DNA from: Lachnoclostridium phytofermentans
GTDB lineage: Bacteria > Bacillota > Clostridia > Lachnospirales > Lachnospiraceae
Length of the DNA: 5,611 nucleotides
Assembly: GCA_003526525.1 (NCBI GenBank)
Contig: DPVV01000005.1
Coordinates: forward strand, 4,696 to 10,306
Reading direction: 5' to 3'
A model generated the notes under the pieces. It was not told the DNA's origin. It was given only the letters and a program-made list of their open reading frames with translations, and made no database searches. Each line of letters starts with the position of its first letter. Within the stretch, counting starts at the first letter, position 1. Positions 4,673 through 5,611 of this stretch are shown piece after piece. Made by a program: the position numbers and the translations under genes.

Positions 4673-5611
4673 ATTCTGCCATTCTATTTCTTTTTCCACA
4701 TACCTTTTCTTGATATACCACTACATTTCTACCGCTTTGTTTTGCTGTATATAATGATTTATCCGCCAATTTATATAATTCCGACATGCACTTCGTCGTA
4801 GTAGGAACTACAGAGGATACACCAACGCTAACCGTAACAACTGCAGTTCCAAGCGTTGGACTATGTTTAATATTAAGATTTTCTATGTTAGTTCGTATTT
4901 TTTCTGCAAAAGCAATTAATTCCGATTCCTTCTCATCATATACAAGGATGACAAACTCTTCTCCACCGATTCGAGCAGTAAGGTCACTGCTTCTTCTTGC
5001 AGTTTTTCTAAGCTCGGCTGCAACCATTTTTAAACATTTATCCCCTTGTGGATGCCCAAAACTATCGTTGTAGCGTTTAAAGTTATCCACATCCAAAATC
5101 ATTAGTCCAACTCTGATACCGCTCCGAATACAATAAGGCAACAGGACTTCCAGATTACGATCCAATCCCCTACGATTTAATAAACCAGTAAGTGGATCTT
5201 CTTCCGCATTCTTCGCCATAGATTGAAGCTTCTGCTGCATCTTAAGCATTTTTCTTTGCTGTGAATATAGAATTCTTGAAATACAAAGTAACGCACCACT
5301 GTATATTATCATACTTAACTTATTCGCAATGGATAACTCAAGTTGAAATACTACGAGGCTAATGAAAATGATCTGTGTTGCAACAAAACATAGAAACTCC
5401 CTTAAATCTAAAAGGGGTACCAAGGATGCAACAGAGATTAAAACACAATATATTCCTATGTTCTTACTTTCAAACAGCGAGATATAACTGGAAGCATAAA
5501 TAAATAATAAAGAAAACCCCCAGAAACTTCGATAAATAAGAGGGGCAATTACATAATCCTTCTTTCTCTTACTATAAGAACCTAAGATAAGAAATGCTAA
5601 TGTTATCACCT
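4671..5611 (-). CDS. Membrane-anchored GGDEF diguanylate cyclase (N-terminus missing)
   Basis: About 312 C-terminal residues of a diguanylate cyclase, which joins two GTP into the second messenger c-di-GMP. The visible part starts with about four hydrophobic TM segments (within residues 1-112 of the visible part), then a short coiled linker, then a complete GGDEF domain. Domain motifs: DPLTGLLNRRG (138-148), the metal and substrate stretch LDVDNFKRYND (172-182) and FGHPQGD (184-190), and the active-site GGEEF (215-219), a normal active variant. RSSD (206-209), five residues before GGEEF, is an intact RxxD inhibitory site, so product feedback is expected. The frame is still open at the window edge; the GTG at 5609 has no visible ribosome binding site and is probably internal, so more TM segments likely lie outside. 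It is convergent with the SPFH gene. What the membrane part senses cannot be told. Confidence 0.93.
   Translation of the reverse strand, partial: VITLAFLILGSYSKRKKDYVIAPLIYRSFWGFSLLFIYASSYISLFESKNIGIYCVLISVASLVPLLDLREFLCFVATQIIFISLVVFQLELSIANKLSMIIYSGALLCISRILYSQQRKMLKMQQKLQSMAKNAEEDPLTGLLNRRGLDRNLEVLLPYCIRSGIRVGLMILDVDNFKRYNDSFGHPQGDKCLKMVAAELRKTARRSSDLTARIGGEEFVILVYDEKESELIAFAEKIRTNIENLNIKHSPTLGTAVVTVSVGVSSVVPTTTKCMSELYKLADKSLYTAKQSGRNVVVYQEKVCGKRNRMAE

Noticed and set aside
4786..5073. Plus-strand frame opposite the GGDEF domain
   Set aside because: The minus strand encodes all GGDEF motifs in full; the opposite frame has no family features.
5607..5609. GTG at 5609 as the true start of the diguanylate cyclase
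   Set aside because: The frame is open to the window edge, no RBS is visible, and the first residues are already within a hydrophobic segment, so the N-terminus is more likely outside the window.

Overview
The window looks like chromosomal DNA of an AT-rich, Gram-positive, anaerobic Firmicute. A clostridial relative in the Lachnospiraceae, such as Lachnoclostridium, is my best guess. Reasons: low GC, strong GGAGG-type ribosome binding sites, a PspA cluster with Bacillus subtilis-type partners (YdjG/YdjH/YdjI) rather than the enterobacterial PspB/C/F set, and a methyltransferase N-terminus of a kind I associate with clostridia. The species assignment is inference.

Layout: (1) 1-151, minus strand: the first 50 codons of a class I SAM-dependent methyltransferase that runs off the left edge. 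(2) 152-642: a long divergent intergenic region with no convincing gene. It holds a candidate leftward promoter, a candidate rightward promoter for pspA, and several inverted and direct repeats. (3) 643-4600, plus strand: four genes in the order pspA, double zinc-ribbon membrane protein (YdjG-like), TPM-domain membrane protein (YdjH-like), SPFH protein with C-terminal zinc ribbon (YdjI-like). (4) 4607-4672: a long hairpin that can terminate both converging transcripts. (5) 4671-5611, minus strand: the C-terminal part of a membrane-anchored GGDEF diguanylate cyclase, cut by the right edge.

How the genes work together: PspA is a coiled-coil, ESCRT-III-like peripheral membrane protein that protects stressed membranes. 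In B. subtilis the same gene order (pspA-ydjG-ydjH-ydjI) is a sigma-W-controlled operon, and the SPFH protein YdjI, with YdjG and YdjH, is reported to bring PspA to the membrane. I infer a similar module here: two TM proteins (zinc-ribbon and TPM) plus a flotillin-like SPFH scaffold that recruits PspA. The wiring differs from B. subtilis. A strong intrinsic terminator sits directly after pspA, an extended -10 promoter-like sequence follows before the zinc-ribbon gene, and I see no sigma-W-type promoter. PspA is probably made in excess of its three partners, which are tightly packed (4-nt overlap, then an 18-nt gap).

Nothing here is an obvious defence system, mobile element or CRISPR array. 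The most interesting material is the non-enterobacterial Psp module itself, its split transcription, and the repeat structure around the pspA promoter.
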